DNA from: Pseudomonas sp. LS44
GTDB taxonomy: Bacteria > Pseudomonadota > Gammaproteobacteria > Pseudomonadales > Pseudomonadaceae
Reading direction: 5' to 3'
Length of the DNA: 64,000 nucleotides
NCBI RefSeq assembly: GCF_024730785.1
Contig: NZ_CP102830.1
Coordinates: 1,178,001 to 1,242,000, forward strand
The notes under the pieces were generated by a model. That model was not told the DNA's origin, did no database searches, and saw nothing but the letters and a program-made list of their open reading frames with translations. Positions 43,185 to 54,063 of the stretch are shown here, one piece after another. The position numbers and the translations under genes are program-made. Position 1 is the first letter of the stretch. Every line of letters starts with the position of its first letter.

Positions 43185-43891
43185 TCAATCACTCCGGTTA
43201 CTCGCACGCGCCGATTCTGTGTTGCCGCGGGGTCGTGCAACGGCAGCACGGCACGGCTGGCGAGCGTTTCATCGATACGGTTTTTCAGGGCGATCAGCAA
43301 ACCCAGAACCAGAAAGGCACCGGGTGGCAGGATTGCCAGGAGAAAGCCTTGATAGTGCGGGAACACGCTGATCTGCCAGTTGGCGGCCAGCGGCCCGAAC
43401 AGTAGCTGCATATTGCTGAGCAGCATGCCAGTCCCGAACAGCTCGCGCAGGGTGCCGAGGGCGAGCAGCACCAGACTGAAGCCGATACCCATCATCAGTC
43501 CATCGAAACCGGCCTGAAACACGGTGTGCTTCGCCGCGAAGGCTTCGGCGCGGCCGAGAATGATGCAGTTGGTGGTGATCAGCGGAATGAAAATGCCAAG
43601 GATCTGGTACAGCTCGAAGGTATAGGCGCGCATCAACAGCTCGATGCAAGTGGTCAGCGCGGCAATGATCATCACGAAGATCGGCAAGCGCACCGCATCG
43701 CTTACCGCATTGCGAATCAGCGCCACCGCGGCGTTCGAGCAGGTCAGCACCAGCGCCGTGGCCAAGCCCAGGCCAAGCGCATTGACCATCGAATTGCTGG
43801 TGCCTAGCAGCGGACACAGGCCGAGCAGCTGGACCAGTCCGGGGTTGTTCTTCCACAAGCCGTTGACGGCAATTTCGCGGTAACTAGCCAT
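43181..43891 (-). CDS. rsxE: Electron transport complex subunit RsxE
   Basis: A 236-residue integral membrane subunit of the Rnf/Rsx complex, homologous to NqrD. About six transmembrane helices run between residues 20 and 205, with [23 protein letters not shown] and [18 protein letters not shown] as family signatures; the Cys pair in the membrane halves binds the intramembrane [2Fe-2S] cluster together with RsxA. A hydrophilic C-terminal tail of about 30 residues follows. Its start overlaps rsxG by 8 bases and its stop overlaps nth by 4, so the genes are co-translated. Confidence 0.96.
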   Translation of the reverse strand: MASYREIAVNGLWKNNPGLVQLLGLCPLLGTSNSMVNALGLGLATALVLTCSNAAVALIRNAVSDAVRLPIFVMIIAALTTCIELLMRAYTFELYQILGIFIPLITTNCIILGRAEAFAAKHTVFQAGFDGLMMGIGFSLVLLALGTLRELFGTGMLLSNMQLLFGPLAANWQISVFPHYQGFLLAILPPGAFLVLGLLIALKNRIDETLASRAVLPLHDPAATQNRRVRVTGVIE

Positions 43892-44528
43892 TGGGTGCCT
43901 CCTCGCTACCGAGCAGCTCGGCCTTGTGCGCGTCGAAATATTGCAGGGCCAAATGCACGGCTTTGACCACCGCGCGCGGGGTAACGGTGGCTCCGGCGAA
44001 CTGGTCGAACGCGCCCTGATCCTTTTTCACCGCCCAACCGCTGGCGTCCGGATTACTTAGCGAGCGGCCTTCGAACTCACGCACCCAGGGACTTTTGCTC
44101 AGTTCGATCTTGTCACCGAGGCCGGGCGTTTCACGGTGTTTAACTACCCGCACGCCGGCCAGCCGACCATCGGCCTGAATGCCCACCAGCAGGTGAATGG
44201 CACCGCTATACCCGTCCGGCGCGGTGACTTGCAGAATCACCGCAGTGGCCCGGCCATGCAACGTGGCGATATAGGCCGGCAGTGGCGCGGGCTTGCCGAG
44301 CAGCTTCGGTTCGAAGACCTGCACGCTGTGGTCGAGCAAGTGATTGTCGTAGCTGCCAGCGGGAAGGATCTCGCCGAGGCTGCGCGATTGCGCCTCGCGT
44401 TCCGCCTCGAGAATGCGTGCAGCGGTGCCTTGCTGGGTCAGCGCGACCAGGCCCACGGTAATGATCGCGAACGCGCCAAGCACCAGGCTGTTTTTCAGCA
44501 TCGAGCGGCTGATTTCTGGCAGCGCCAC
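43884..44528 (-). CDS. rsxG: Electron transport complex subunit RsxG
   Basis: A 214-residue periplasmic-facing subunit with one N-terminal transmembrane helix (about 13-31) and an FMN-binding domain. FMN attaches covalently to Thr in an SGATxT-like motif, here [11 protein letters not shown] near residues 177-187. [14 protein letters not shown] is another conserved segment. Electrons from RsxC reach this flavin en route across the membrane. It starts 3 bases after the rsxD stop and overlaps rsxE. Confidence 0.95.
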   Translation of the reverse strand: MALPEISRSMLKNSLVLGAFAIITVGLVALTQQGTAARILEAEREAQSRSLGEILPAGSYDNHLLDHSVQVFEPKLLGKPAPLPAYIATLHGRATAVILQVTAPDGYSGAIHLLVGIQADGRLAGVRVVKHRETPGLGDKIELSKSPWVREFEGRSLSNPDASGWAVKKDQGAFDQFAGATVTPRAVVKAVHLALQYFDAHKAELLGSEEAPNG

Positions 44529-44531
44529 GGC

Positions 44532-45563
44532 TCAGTCTCCAATCTTGAAGCCGCGCTCGGCCTTGCGGTGGCCGTAGGTGCGCGGGCGGGTGTAGTAATC
44601 GATGGTTGGCGCGGCGAGGTTCATTAGCAAGACGCCGAACGCCATGCCGTCCGGGTAGCCGCCCCAGGTGCGGATGATGTAGACGAGGATGCCGACCCCG
44701 GCACCGAAAATCAGCCGGCCGAGATTGCTGGTCGCGCCGCTGACCGGATCGGTGACGATGAAGAAGGCGCCGAGCATGGTCGCGCCGCTGAACAGGTGAA
44801 ACAGCGGCGAGCCGTTGGAATCCGAGCCGCTGCCATTCCAGAACACCAGGCTCATCAGCATCAACGCGGCGAGCATGCCGACCGGTGCGTGCCAGGTGAA
44901 CAGGCGTTTGTACAGCAAGTACAGGCCGCCGATCAGGAACGCCGCGTTGATCCAGCCCAGCGCGCGGCCACCGTCACCGCCGAAGCCCGGATAGCGGGCG
45001 CGCAGCTCTTCGACGGTCAGGCTGTGGTTGATCTTCAGCACATCCAGAGCGGTGGCCTGGCTCCAGCCGTCGGGCTGACTGACGAGGCCGAGAATGCGTT
45101 GCAGCGCCTCCAGCGGTCCGACGCTGTGCGGCGCTGGCCAGCTGGTCATGGCCAGCGGAAAGGAAATCAGCACTACCACGTAGCCGACCATTGCCGGGTT
45201 GAACGGGTTCTGCCCGAGGCCGCCATACAGTTGCTTGCCGAACAGGATGGCGAAAGCGGTGGCGATCAACGTCAGCCACCAGGGCGAGAAGGGCGGCAGC
45301 GCCAGGGCCAGGAGTACGGCGGTGACCAGCGCGCTGCCATCCTTGAGGAACAACTGCACGGGGCGTTTGCGTGCGGCAAGCACCGCTGCCTCACAGCCGA
45401 GTGCGACCAGGCTGGCCCACAGCAGGTTGATCAGCGTGCCGAAGCCGTACAGCCAAGTCAGCGCCAGCACGCCGGGCAAAGTAGCGAGCAGCACCTGGAG
45501 CATGACGCCCTGGGTGCGATTGCCGCCCTGGGTATGGGGCGAGGTGATACGGGGCAGGGCCAT
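44532..45563 (-). CDS. rsxD: Electron transport complex subunit RsxD
   Basis: A 343-residue membrane subunit homologous to NqrB, with eight or more predicted helices. The covalent FMN site is the Thr in DPVSGATSNLGR near residues 270-281. QNPFNPAMVGYVVVL is a second family landmark. It is cleanly read from MALPRITSPHTQGGNRTQGVM. Unlike the other rsx genes it does not overlap its upstream neighbour: 249 bases containing repeat elements separate it from rsxC. Confidence 0.96.
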   Translation of the reverse strand: MALPRITSPHTQGGNRTQGVMLQVLLATLPGVLALTWLYGFGTLINLLWASLVALGCEAAVLAARKRPVQLFLKDGSALVTAVLLALALPPFSPWWLTLIATAFAILFGKQLYGGLGQNPFNPAMVGYVVVLISFPLAMTSWPAPHSVGPLEALQRILGLVSQPDGWSQATALDVLKINHSLTVEELRARYPGFGGDGGRALGWINAAFLIGGLYLLYKRLFTWHAPVGMLAALMLMSLVFWNGSGSDSNGSPLFHLFSGATMLGAFFIVTDPVSGATSNLGRLIFGAGVGILVYIIRTWGGYPDGMAFGVLLMNLAAPTIDYYTRPRTYGHRKAERGFKIGD

Positions 45564-45812
45564 GAGGGCTCCGATTGCTGTTCATCGTGGGATGGGGGCT
45601 CACCCATCCGTAGCCCGGATGAAATCCGGGAGAATCTCGATATCGCTTCCCGGATTGCATCCGGGCTACAGGTTCAACCTGTGCTCTTACTTCCTCTCCC
45701 GTTTACGGGAGAGGAAAGTCGGCCTGCTCGTCCGCTCTTGGTCCATCGTGGCTATGCCCACGAGCGCCGGCTCGATGGGTATCGCTGCGCTCAACCCATC
45801 CTACAAAATTGG
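45564..45812. repeat. Repeat cluster inserted in the rsx operon between rsxC and rsxD
   Basis: The spacer holds a GTAGCCCGGAT-type paired palindrome (45610-45669) and a CTCTCCCGTTTACGGGAGAG hairpin (about 45694-45713). It also holds a GGATGGGT-rich segment, with a GATGGGT/ACCCATC pair at about 45773-45801. No coding frame is supported. All other rsx junctions overlap or are nearly contiguous. Confidence 0.82.
45610..45669. repeat. REP-like paired palindrome inside the rsx operon
   Basis: GTAGCCCGGATGAAATCCGG and CCGGATTGCATCCGGGCTAC flank an 18-base centre. It lies 47 bases before the rsxD start in the transcript leader between rsxC and rsxD. Confidence 0.88.
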
Positions 45813-48104
45813 TTAGCGGCGCTCCTGCAACTTGCGTTCAGCCTCTGCCAGTCGCGTGCGTGCGGCTTCCAGCATTTTGGCGCTAGCACTCTCGTCGCGT
45901 TCCAGCTTGTGCAGATCGGCACGGGCGTAGGCGAGTTCGGTTTTCAGCGCACGGGTGGCTTCGTCTATCGGGCGTTTGTCGGTGCGCACCAGCTCCGGCG
46001 CGGGCTTGCCAGAGGCGTCCTCGGCAGCGTGCAGGGCTTGTTCGGCGGCGCTCAGCGCGGCGCGCAGACTTTCCAGTTCGCTGGCGTCGGCGCCAGCCTG
46101 TTCGGCTTTCTTCATTGCGGCACGCTTCATTGCCAGGTCGATCTTCGCCCGTTTCAGCGCCGCTTCCCCTGCAGGCGCAGGAGCGCTAAGCGTTGCCGCG
46201 GCTTCGGTCGCGTCGAGCAGCGGTTCGAGGCTGGCAAGTTGGTTGCGCAGTCGTTCGAGTTCGGCCTGTTGTTCGCTGCTGGGCGCATCGCCGGCGGCAC
46301 TTTCGGTCTTCTTCAGTTGCACACGCAGCATGGCGGCCTGGATCTTGGCTTTCTTGCGCGCGGCTTCATCCTCAAACGGAGCCGCATTGGCAGGAAGTTC
46401 GCTGTTGGCCATGGCCGCATCGAGCGCCTGTTGCGCGGCAGCGGCGGCCTGGCGCAGTTCATCGACCTGGGTCTGCAACTCCGTGGTGGCATGGGCGGCT
46501 AATTGTTTCTCGGCCTTCTTCAGGGTGACCTGGGCCATGCTAGCGGCGATTTTCAGGCGTTTCTGCTCATCGCTGAGGGTGCCGGCTTTTTGCGCCTGCA
46601 CCCGGGCGATGGCGTTGTCGCCCGCCGGCGCGGCGGCGTTTTGCTCGGTCTGCAGGCGGGCGCTGGCGGCTCTTTCCTGTCGGGCCTGACGTTCGGCTTC
46701 GCGGCGTTGTTCCTCGCGGCGCAGGCGTTCCTGGCGCTGTTCGAAGCGTTGGCGCGCCTGCTCGGCTTTCAGTTGTTTGTATTCCAGCTCGCGGATATCC
46801 GCCTTGGCGGCGCGGTAGTACTGCACCAGTGGAATGCTCGACGGGCACACATAGGCGCAGGCGCCGCACTCGATGCAGTCGAATAAATGGTGGGCCTTGA
46901 GCTGTTCGTGATCCTGGCCGAGGGCAAAAAAATGCAGCTGTTGCGGCAGCAGAAGCGCCGGGCAGACTTCTGCACAGTCGCCACACCGGATGCACGGCAA
47001 GGCCGCTGGCGGCGCCGGCAGTTCTTGATGACTGCCAGCCAGCAGGCAGTTGCTGGTCTTGATCAGCGGCACGTCCAGACTCGGCAGGGTGAAGCCCATC
47101 AGCGGTCCGCCCATCAGCAGGCGTTCCAGCTGTTCGGCGTGCAATTCGGCCTGCGCCAGCAGTTCTCTGACCGGCGTGCCGAGCAGAGCGTTGACGTTCA
47201 TCGGCTTGCCCAGCGCCGCACCGGTGAGGGTGACGATGCGGGAAATCAGCGGCTGGCCGAGGACCACGGCATTGTGGACGGCCACGCAGGTGCCGACGTT
47301 CAGGCAGAGCATGCCTATATCCGCCGGCAGGCCGCCGCTCGGCACCTCGGCGCCGGTGAGGATCTGGATCAGCTGCTTCTCGCCGCCGGACGGATAGCGG
47401 GTGGGAATCTCGCGCAGCTGGTACGGCCGCTCGCCGAGGGCCGCGCGCACGGCGGTGATGGCTTCGGGCTTGTTGTCCTCGATGCCGATCAGCACCTGCT
47501 CGGGTTGCAGCAGGTGGGCAAGGATGTCGATGCCGCTGGCCAGCTCGCTGGCGAACTCGCGCATCAGCATGTCGTCGGCGCTGATATACGGCTCGCACTC
47601 GGCGCCGTTGATCACCAAGGTGGTGATTTTCTCCGCCGCGCGGGTGCGCAGCTTGGCCTCGGAGGGAAAGCCGGCGCCGCCGAGACCGCTGATCCCGGCT
47701 TCGCGGATCTTCGCCAGCAGCTCCGCGGCCGGCAGTGGGCGATAGTCCGGGCAGGGCACCAGCTTGCACCACTGCTCTTGGCCGTCGCTGTCGATGACGA
47801 TGGCCGGCGCCGGCAAACCAGACACATGCGGATAGGCCTGCGGTCCGATGAAGCTGACGATGCCGGAGGTTGGCGCATGTACCGGCGCACTGATGGAACC
47901 GTTGGCGGCGGCGATCAACTGGCCTTTGAGCACGCGCTCGCCGACCTGCACACAGGGCTCGGCCGGCGCGCCGATGTGCTGGCTGAGCGGCAGGATCAGC
48001 TGGCGCGGCAGTGGAACCGCTTGGATCGGCAGAGCGGTGGACTGGCGCTTGTTGTCCGGCGGGTGGATGCCGCCGGGCATCTGCCAGAGCTGTATGACGG
48101 TCAT
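45813..48104 (-). CDS. rsxC: Electron transport complex subunit RsxC
   Basis: A 763-residue peripheral subunit that accepts electrons from NADH through FMN. The N-terminal part has GGIHPPDNK and the NADH/FMN-binding [16 protein letters not shown] (137-152), then [12 protein letters not shown]. Two [4Fe-4S] motifs follow: Cys371, 374, 377 and 381, and Cys410, 413, 416 and 420. From residue 440 the protein is a long charged/alanine-rich coiled region with three clear repeats of a (K)xKIxxAMxRxxLKKAE unit (about 515-565, 583-635 and 650-697). The start at 48104 overlaps the rsxB stop as ATGA; the in-frame Met at 48158 is inside rsxB. Variable C-terminal repeats are usual in gamma-proteobacterial RnfC. 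Confidence 0.96.
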   Translation of the reverse strand: MTVIQLWQMPGGIHPPDNKRQSTALPIQAVPLPRQLILPLSQHIGAPAEPCVQVGERVLKGQLIAAANGSISAPVHAPTSGIVSFIGPQAYPHVSGLPAPAIVIDSDGQEQWCKLVPCPDYRPLPAAELLAKIREAGISGLGGAGFPSEAKLRTRAAEKITTLVINGAECEPYISADDMLMREFASELASGIDILAHLLQPEQVLIGIEDNKPEAITAVRAALGERPYQLREIPTRYPSGGEKQLIQILTGAEVPSGGLPADIGMLCLNVGTCVAVHNAVVLGQPLISRIVTLTGAALGKPMNVNALLGTPVRELLAQAELHAEQLERLLMGGPLMGFTLPSLDVPLIKTSNCLLAGSHQELPAPPAALPCIRCGDCAEVCPALLLPQQLHFFALGQDHEQLKAHHLFDCIECGACAYVCPSSIPLVQYYRAAKADIRELEYKQLKAEQARQRFEQRQERLRREEQRREAERQARQERAASARLQTEQNAAAPAGDNAIARVQAQKAGTLSDEQKRLKIAASMAQVTLKKAEKQLAAHATTELQTQVDELRQAAAAAQQALDAAMANSELPANAAPFEDEAARKKAKIQAAMLRVQLKKTESAAGDAPSSEQQAELERLRNQLASLEPLLDATEAAATLSAPAPAGEAALKRAKIDLAMKRAAMKKAEQAGADASELESLRAALSAAEQALHAAEDASGKPAPELVRTDKRPIDEATRALKTELAYARADLHKLERDESASAKMLEAARTRLAEAERKLQERR

Positions 48105-48667
48105 GCTGCTTGCTCGCGGTCGCTGGCGATCAGACGGGCGGGCTGCGGCCACTTCCAACTGTGCAGCTGAGTGCCGACTACCAGCATGTCGATGCAGTCG
48201 ACCGGGCAGGGCTCAACGCACAGGTCACAGCCGGTGCACTCGCTGGCGATCACCGTGTGCATCAGCTTGGCGGCGCCGACGATGGCATCCACCGGGCAGG
48301 CCTGGATGCACTTGGTGCAGCCGATGCATTCGGCCTCGCGGATATAGGCGACGCGGGGCGGCAAGGCGCCCTCGACGGCATCCAGCGGCTCGGCTTCGAC
48401 ATCCAGCAGGGCGGCCAGCGCGGCGATGGTCGCCTCGCCGCCGGGCGGACATTTATTGATCTTGTCGCCGGCGGCGATGGCTTCGGAATACGGTTTGCAA
48501 CCGGGATAGCCGCACTGGCCGCACTGGGTTTGCGGCAACAGCGCGTTGACCTGCTCGGCAACCGGATCGCCTTCGACTCGGAAGCGTACCGCGGCATAGC
48601 CGAGCAGCGCGCCGCAGACCAGGCACAGCACCAGCAGCGCGAGAATGGCGCTGAGGATCAGGCTCAT
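48101..48667 (-). CDS. rsxB: Electron transport complex subunit RsxB
   Basis: A 188-residue ferredoxin subunit with one N-terminal membrane anchor (about 4-24). Next comes a four-Cys Fe-S domain, [17 protein letters not shown] with KCPPGG, and then two ferredoxin-type [4Fe-4S] motifs, [14 protein letters not shown] and [14 protein letters not shown]. The start at 48667 overlaps the rsxA stop as ATGA; a longer frame upstream lies inside rsxA and is rejected. It stands between RsxA and RsxC in the operon order rsxABCDGE. Confidence 0.97.
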   Translation of the reverse strand: MSLILSAILALLVLCLVCGALLGYAAVRFRVEGDPVAEQVNALLPQTQCGQCGYPGCKPYSEAIAAGDKINKCPPGGEATIAALAALLDVEAEPLDAVEGALPPRVAYIREAECIGCTKCIQACPVDAIVGAAKLMHTVIASECTGCDLCVEPCPVDCIDMLVVGTQLHSWKWPQPARLIASDREQAA

Positions 48668-49257
48668 AACTTGACCAGCCCGGCGAAGCCCATGAACGCC
48701 AGCGACATCAGGCCGGCGGTGATCATGCCGATCGCTGCGCCCTGAAACGGCTTGGGTACATCGGCGATGGCGATCCGTTCGCGCAGCGCGGCGAACAACA
48801 CCAGTACCAGCGAGAAGCCCAAGCCGGCGGCGAAGCCGCGCGTGGTGGCGCCGAGAAAGCCCAGTTCGCTCTGATTGGCGTTGAGTAGGGCGACGCCGAG
48901 GACGATGCAGTTGGTGGTGATCAGCGGCAGGAAGATGCCCAGCACGCGGTACAACAGCGGGCTGGTCTTGTTCACCACCATCTCGGTGAACTGCACCACC
49001 ACAGCGATCACCAGGATGAAGCCGATGGTGCGCAGAAACTCTAGATCCAGTGGCTTCAACACGTACTGCAGCAGCAGGTAGCTGCACATCGCCGCCAGGG
49101 TCAGGACGAACGTGGTGGCCAGCGCCAGGCCGATGGCGGTCTCGATCTTGCGCGACACGCCCATGAACGGACACAGGCCGAGAAACTGCACCAACACGAA
49201 GTTGTTGACCAGGATGGAGCTGACCAGGATCAGGGCGAATTCGGTCATTGAAGCCAC
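48664..49257 (-). CDS. rsxA: Electron transport complex subunit RsxA
   Basis: A 197-residue integral membrane subunit homologous to NqrE/RnfA with six predicted helices. [31 protein letters not shown] and [15 protein letters not shown] carry the paired Cys that bind the intramembrane cluster with RsxE. It is the first gene of the operon. In E. coli the complex keeps SoxR reduced; in other bacteria Rnf couples ferredoxin/NAD to ion flow. No obvious promoter motif was assigned in the 130 bases between it and metG. Confidence 0.97.
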   Translation of the reverse strand: MASMTEFALILVSSILVNNFVLVQFLGLCPFMGVSRKIETAIGLALATTFVLTLAAMCSYLLLQYVLKPLDLEFLRTIGFILVIAVVVQFTEMVVNKTSPLLYRVLGIFLPLITTNCIVLGVALLNANQSELGFLGATTRGFAAGLGFSLVLVLFAALRERIAIADVPKPFQGAAIGMITAGLMSLAFMGFAGLVKL

Positions 49258-49338
49258 CGGTGCCGGAGTGAGGAGGGCGCCTACTGGCGCCCGAGTAACC
49301 CTAAGGCTAGCGCAGGGCGGGCGCCTTACAGCCAGCGC

Positions 49339-49370
49339 CGGGGATGGAGCACGCAGCCGTCCATCCCCGG
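49339..49370. terminator. Hairpin between metG and rsxA
   Basis: The perfect 10-bp stem CCGGGGATGG/CCATCCCCGG has a 12-base loop and no T run. It lies 17 bases after the metG stop on the minus strand. It could be a factor-assisted terminator or an mRNA end stabiliser. Confidence 0.5.
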
Positions 49371-49386
49371 TGATTGGTGACGTGGC

Positions 49387-51429
49387 TTACTTGACCCGTT
49401 GGCCGGGCTTGGCGCCGTTATCCGGGCTGAGCAGGTAGATTTCCTCGCCGCCAGGTCCGGCCGCCAGGACCATGCCTTCGGACACGCCGAACTTCATCTT
49501 GCGCGCGGCCAGGTTGGCCACGTACAGGGTCAGCCGGCCTTCCAGCTTGCTCGGGTCCGGGTAGGCGCTCTTGATCCCGGAGAACACGTTGCGCTTGGCG
49601 TCGCCGATATCCAGGGTCAGACGCAGCAGCTTGTCGGCGCCTTCGACGAACTCGGCTTTTTCGATCAGGGCGATACGCAGGTCGACCGCGGAAAAGGCAT
49701 CGAAATTGATATCGGCGGCCAGTGGCTCCTTGGTCAGTTCGCCATTGCCTGCGGGCTGGTTCTTGGCTTCGGTGGCGGCGAGGTCTTCTTTGGAGGCTTC
49801 GATCATGGCTTCGATTTTCGCGGGTTCGATACGGGTCAGCAGCGGGTTGAACGGGTTCAGCTGGTGGTTGGCCAGCAGGCTCTGGTGGTCGTCCCAGTGC
49901 AGCGGCGCGACGTTGAGGAAGGCCTCGGCGTCGCGCGCCAGGTTCGGCAACACCGGCTTGAGGAAGATCACCAACTGACGGAACAGGTTCACGCCCAGGG
50001 CGCAGACGGCCTGCACTTCATCCTGCTTGCCTTCCTGCTTGGCCAGCGCCCACGGCGCCTTGTCGGCGATCCAGGCGTTGGCGCGGTCGGCCAGGGCCAT
50101 GATTTCGCGCATGGCGCGGGAGAAATCGCGCGCCTCGTAAGCCTCGGCAATGCTCGGCGCGGCGGCCTGGAAGGCGTCGGTCAGTTCCGGTGCGGCATTG
50201 CCGGCGACCAGCACACCGGCGTTGCCCTTGTGGATGAAGCCGGCGCAGCGGCTGGCGATGTTGACCACCTTGCCGACCAGGTCGGAGTTGACCTTCTGCA
50301 CGAAGTCTTCGAGGTTGAGGTCGAGGTCGTCGACGCCGCGGCCGAGCTTGGCGGCGTAGTAGTAGCGCAGGTATTCCGGATTCAGGTGATCCAGATAGGT
50401 GCGCGCCTTGATGAAGGTGCCGCGCGACTTGGACATCTTCTGGCCGTTGACGGTCAGGTAGCCGTGCACGGCGACCCCGGTTGGCTTGCGCAAGCCTGCG
50501 CCTTCGAGCATGGCCGGCCAGAACAGGGCGTGGAAGTTGACGATGTCCTTGCCGATGAAATGGTACAGCTCGGCCGTCGAATCCTTGGCCCAGAAGGCGT
50601 CGAAGTCCAGTTCCGGACGCTTGGCGCAGAGGTTCTTGAAGCTGGCCATGTAGCCGATCGGCGCGTCCAGCCAGACGTAGAAGTACTTGCCCGGCTCGTC
50701 GGGAATCTCGAAGCCGAAGTACGGCGCATCGCGGCTGATATCCCACTCCTGCAGGCCGCCATCCAGCCATTCGGCGATCTTGTTGGCCACTGCGTCCTGC
50801 AGGGTGCCGCTGCGCGTCCAGCTTTTCAGCATGGCCTCGAAGTCCGGCAGCTTGAAGAAGAAATGCTTGGAATCCTTGAGCACCGGCACGGCGCCGGAAA
50901 TCGCCGAGCGCGGGTTCTTCAGCTCGGTCGGCTCGTAGGTGGCGCCGCATTTTTCGCAGTTGTCGCCGTACTGGTCCTCGGCCGCGCATTTCGGGCAGGT
51001 GCCCTTGATGAAACGGTCGGCGAGGAACATGCCCTTTTCCGGGTCGAAGTATTGGGTGACTGAGCGGGTGGCGATGTGTCCGGCGTCGCGCAACTTGAGG
51101 TAGATGGCGGTGGACAGCTCGCGGTTTTCTTCCGCATGGGTGGAGTGATAGTTGTCGAAATCGACCAGAAAATCGGCGAAGTCGGCGGTGTGCTCGGCCT
51201 GCACGTTGGCGATCAACTGCTCGGCAGTGATGCCTTCTTTCTCCGCGCGCAGCATGATCGCCGAGCCATGCGCATCGTCGGCGCACACATAGATCGCCTG
51301 GTTGCCGCGCAGCTTCTGGAAGCGCACCCACATGTCGGTCTGGATGTACTCGAGCATATGGCCGAGGTGGATCGAACCGTTGGCGTAGGGCAGGGCGCTG
51401 GTGACGAGGATTTTGCGGGCTTCGGACAT
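49387..51429 (-). CDS. metG: Methionyl-tRNA synthetase
   Basis: A 680-residue class I aminoacyl-tRNA synthetase charging tRNA-Met. The HIGH-type motif is [15 protein letters not shown] near residues 13-27. The zinc-binding knuckle is [23 protein letters not shown] lies in [13 protein letters not shown], and the C-terminal tRNA-binding EMAP-like domain (about 580-680) begins [15 protein letters not shown] start at 51429 ([18 protein letters not shown]) instead of the Met 13 codons upstream. It is divergent from apbC across a long inverted repeat, the order metG-apbC-dcd being familiar from P. aeruginosa. Confidence 0.98.
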   Translation of the reverse strand: MSEARKILVTSALPYANGSIHLGHMLEYIQTDMWVRFQKLRGNQAIYVCADDAHGSAIMLRAEKEGITAEQLIANVQAEHTADFADFLVDFDNYHSTHAEENRELSTAIYLKLRDAGHIATRSVTQYFDPEKGMFLADRFIKGTCPKCAAEDQYGDNCEKCGATYEPTELKNPRSAISGAVPVLKDSKHFFFKLPDFEAMLKSWTRSGTLQDAVANKIAEWLDGGLQEWDISRDAPYFGFEIPDEPGKYFYVWLDAPIGYMASFKNLCAKRPELDFDAFWAKDSTAELYHFIGKDIVNFHALFWPAMLEGAGLRKPTGVAVHGYLTVNGQKMSKSRGTFIKARTYLDHLNPEYLRYYYAAKLGRGVDDLDLNLEDFVQKVNSDLVGKVVNIASRCAGFIHKGNAGVLVAGNAAPELTDAFQAAAPSIAEAYEARDFSRAMREIMALADRANAWIADKAPWALAKQEGKQDEVQAVCALGVNLFRQLVIFLKPVLPNLARDAEAFLNVAPLHWDDHQSLLANHQLNPFNPLLTRIEPAKIEAMIEASKEDLAATEAKNQPAGNGELTKEPLAADINFDAFSAVDLRIALIEKAEFVEGADKLLRLTLDIGDAKRNVFSGIKSAYPDPSKLEGRLTLYVANLAARKMKFGVSEGMVLAAGPGGEEIYLLSPDNGAKPGQRVK

Positions 51430-51520
51430 GGTGATCGGCTGCACTGGTATTTCGAAGGAAGTCGGCAACTATATAGGCGCGGCGGGTTTTTTTCATCCGT
51501 GACGCCGTGTCGAGCGCCCT

Positions 51521-51580
51521 GTAGGAGCGAATTCATTCGCGATGAGGGCTGCCTTGGTTCGCGAATAAATTCGCTCCTAC
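51521..51580. repeat. Long inverted repeat, GTAGGAGCGAATTCATTCGCGA type
   Basis: The left arm is complete. The right arm differs by one base (AATAAATTCG in place of AATGAATTCG). It lies in the divergent metG-apbC promoter region, 92 bases from metG and 69 bases from apbC. Confidence 0.86.
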
Positions 51581-51648
51581 GAAAAAGCCGGTTGGCGGCT
51601 GCTGTTATCATTCCCGCCTGTTTTTGCTCAGCCTTTTGGAGTCGCCCC

Positions 51649-52743
51649 ATGAGCTCTATCACCCGCGAAGCGGTTGAAGCCTGCCTACGTCAGTTCACCG
51701 ATCCGCATCTCGATCAAGACCCCGTCAGCGCCGGCTGCGTGCGGGAAATCGACATCCAGGGCGCTCAGATTCGGGTCCGTCTGCAGCTCGGCTACGCCGC
51801 CGGTCTGTTCAAAAGCGGTTGGGCGCAGATGCTGCAAATGGCTCTGGAGAATCTCCCTGGCGTAAGCCAGGCCAAGGTCGAGGTTGATTGCCAGATCGCC
51901 GCGCACAAGGCCCAGGCCCAGGTGCCGGCGCTGGCTAACGTGAAGAATGTGATCGCCGTCGCCTCCGGCAAGGGCGGGGTGGGCAAGTCCACCACGGCCG
52001 CCAACCTGGCCTTGGCGCTGGCCCGCGAAGGCGCGCGTGTGGGGATTCTCGATGCGGATATCTACGGTCCGAGCCAAGGCATCATGTTCGGCATTCCGGA
52101 AGGTACCCGGCCGCTGGTCAAGGATCAGAAATGGTTCGTGCCGCTCAAGGCGCATGGAGTCGAGGTGATGTCGATGGCCTTCCTCACCGACGACAACACG
52201 CCGATGGTCTGGCGTGGGCCGATGGTTTCCGGGGCGTTATTGCAATTGATCACCCAGACCGCCTGGGATGACCTCGACTACCTGGTCGTCGACATGCCGC
52301 CGGGTACCGGCGACATCCAGCTGACCCTGGCGCAGAAGGTGCCGGTGGCCGGCGCGGTAATCGTCACCACCCCACAGGATCTGGCCCTGCTGGATGCCAA
52401 GAAGGGCGTGGAGATGTTTCGCAAGGTCAATATCCCGGTGCTCGGCGTGGTGGAGAACATGGCCGTGCACATCTGCTCGAACTGCGGGCACGCTGAGCAC
52501 CTGTTCGGCGAAGGCGGCGGCGAGAAGCTGGCCAGCCAGTACGGCGTCGATCTGCTGGCTTCGTTGCCGCTGTCGATGGCCATTCGCGAGCAATCAGACG
52601 GCGGCAAGCCGACCACCGTGGCTGATCCGGAAAGCCAGATCGCCATGATCTACCAGGCCATGGCCCGCAGCGTCGGTGCGCGCATCGCCCAGAGCGAGCT
52701 CAGCGCCAGCGCGATACCCAATATCGTCATCTCCGACGATTGA
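51649..52743 (+). CDS. apbC: Iron-sulfur cluster carrier ApbC (Mrp)
   Basis: A 364-residue P-loop ATPase that binds and transfers Fe-S clusters. The N-terminal MIP18/DUF59-like domain covers about 1-95 (FTDPHLDQDPVSAGCVREIDIQG). The deviant Walker A is ASGKGGVGKSTTAANLALAL near 105-124. The cluster-binding CxxC is in HICSNCGHAEHLFGEGGGEK near 278-297. I start at 51649 (MSSITREAVEACL), after TTTTGGAG; a longer in-frame stretch upstream covers the divergent metG region and is rejected. It converges on the MreB-like gene with a 6-base gap. Confidence 0.96.
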   Translation: MSSITREAVEACLRQFTDPHLDQDPVSAGCVREIDIQGAQIRVRLQLGYAAGLFKSGWAQMLQMALENLPGVSQAKVEVDCQIAAHKAQAQVPALANVKNVIAVASGKGGVGKSTTAANLALALAREGARVGILDADIYGPSQGIMFGIPEGTRPLVKDQKWFVPLKAHGVEVMSMAFLTDDNTPMVWRGPMVSGALLQLITQTAWDDLDYLVVDMPPGTGDIQLTLAQKVPVAGAVIVTTPQDLALLDAKKGVEMFRKVNIPVLGVVENMAVHICSNCGHAEHLFGEGGGEKLASQYGVDLLASLPLSMAIREQSDGGKPTTVADPESQIAMIYQAMARSVGARIAQSELSASAIPNIVISDD

Positions 52744-52749
52744 GTTTGC

Positions 52750-53277
52750 TCAGGGGGTCAGTAGCGATCCGCCGTCAGCGGGGAACTGCCGGTTGCGCAG
52801 TTCCTCGTGGCTCAGCTCGCGGCCAACCCATAGCTGAACCTGATGCGCGCCTGCGCTGCGGCAGAGTTCGTACAGGCCGCGTGTCTCTACTTGGGTCAGC
52901 CCACCTTCCAGATGCTCCAGTGGATGCAGAATCACTGTGGGCGCTGCCTTGAACAGTGACCTCGGCCCTAGCCGGCGAAGGAATAGCTGCAGGGTTTTCT
53001 CGGCGATGGAAAAGTTGGCCAGCAGCGAGCGGGGATGCTCGAAGCCGTTGAGCAGCTCGATATCAGGCCGCCCCTGAAGGTTCATGGCTTCGTGTCCTAC
53101 CGCTACTGCCTCGCGCTTACCGTTACGCGTCTGCGTGGCCAGTAGTGGTGGCTCGTCGAAGGTGTTGCCGGATGGCAGATGCACGCCGCTGAGATGCCGG
53201 GACGTGAGCTTCAGGTAGAGCAGAGGGCGTAGGTTTTCGAGCACGAGGGAGTCCTTTCCGGGCTGGGCGGTGTGCAC
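52750..53277 (-). CDS. Small MreB-like (actin-fold fragment) protein
   Basis: A 175-residue protein. Its second half ([47 protein letters not shown]) closely parallels the MreB segment 'VIHPLxxxEGGLTxIExRALxELAxxAGAxxVxxWxGRxLxxEEL'. The first half ([52 protein letters not shown]) parallels the first actin subdomain, in which MreB binds nucleotide. It is half the length of MreB and lacks the later nucleotide-binding subdomains, so it cannot be a full cytoskeletal ATPase. I recall such short genes being labelled rod-shape-determining protein. Its role is unknown. It is convergent with apbC and divergent from dcd. Confidence 0.65.
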   Translation of the reverse strand: MHTAQPGKDSLVLENLRPLLYLKLTSRHLSGVHLPSGNTFDEPPLLATQTRNGKREAVAVGHEAMNLQGRPDIELLNGFEHPRSLLANFSIAEKTLQLFLRRLGPRSLFKAAPTVILHPLEHLEGGLTQVETRGLYELCRSAGAHQVQLWVGRELSHEELRNRQFPADGGSLLTP

Positions 53278-53393
53278 AGCCTAATGGTGCGCAACTTTGT
53301 CGTCGACCGGTCGGCGCCTACTTTGCTCGATACGGTGCCTCCGGTAAGATGCGCGATCATTTTTCAACCACCGCCATCAGGACGACGCCCGCC

Positions 53394-53960
<567 letters not shown>

Positions 53961-53982
53961 AGGTTAGAGCGCGAGTTAGAGA

Positions 53983-54007
53983 AACCGGGCCAATGCCCGG
54001 TTTTTTT
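53983..54007 (+). terminator. Intrinsic terminator after dcd
   Basis: The stem AACCGGGC/GCCCGGTT, with a 4-base loop, is followed by a run of T residues to 54007. It is 23 bases past the dcd stop and immediately precedes the IS110 element. Confidence 0.93.
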
Positions 54008-54063
54008 ATAGCTATGTACCCGTTAAGTATTGCGCACCGCTTTTGTAGATACCGTCTTGTCAC

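Noticed and set aside
49399..51063. A 554-codon open frame antisense to metG
   Set aside because: The sequence is fully explained by metG on the other strand, and the frame has no ribosome-binding site or family features.
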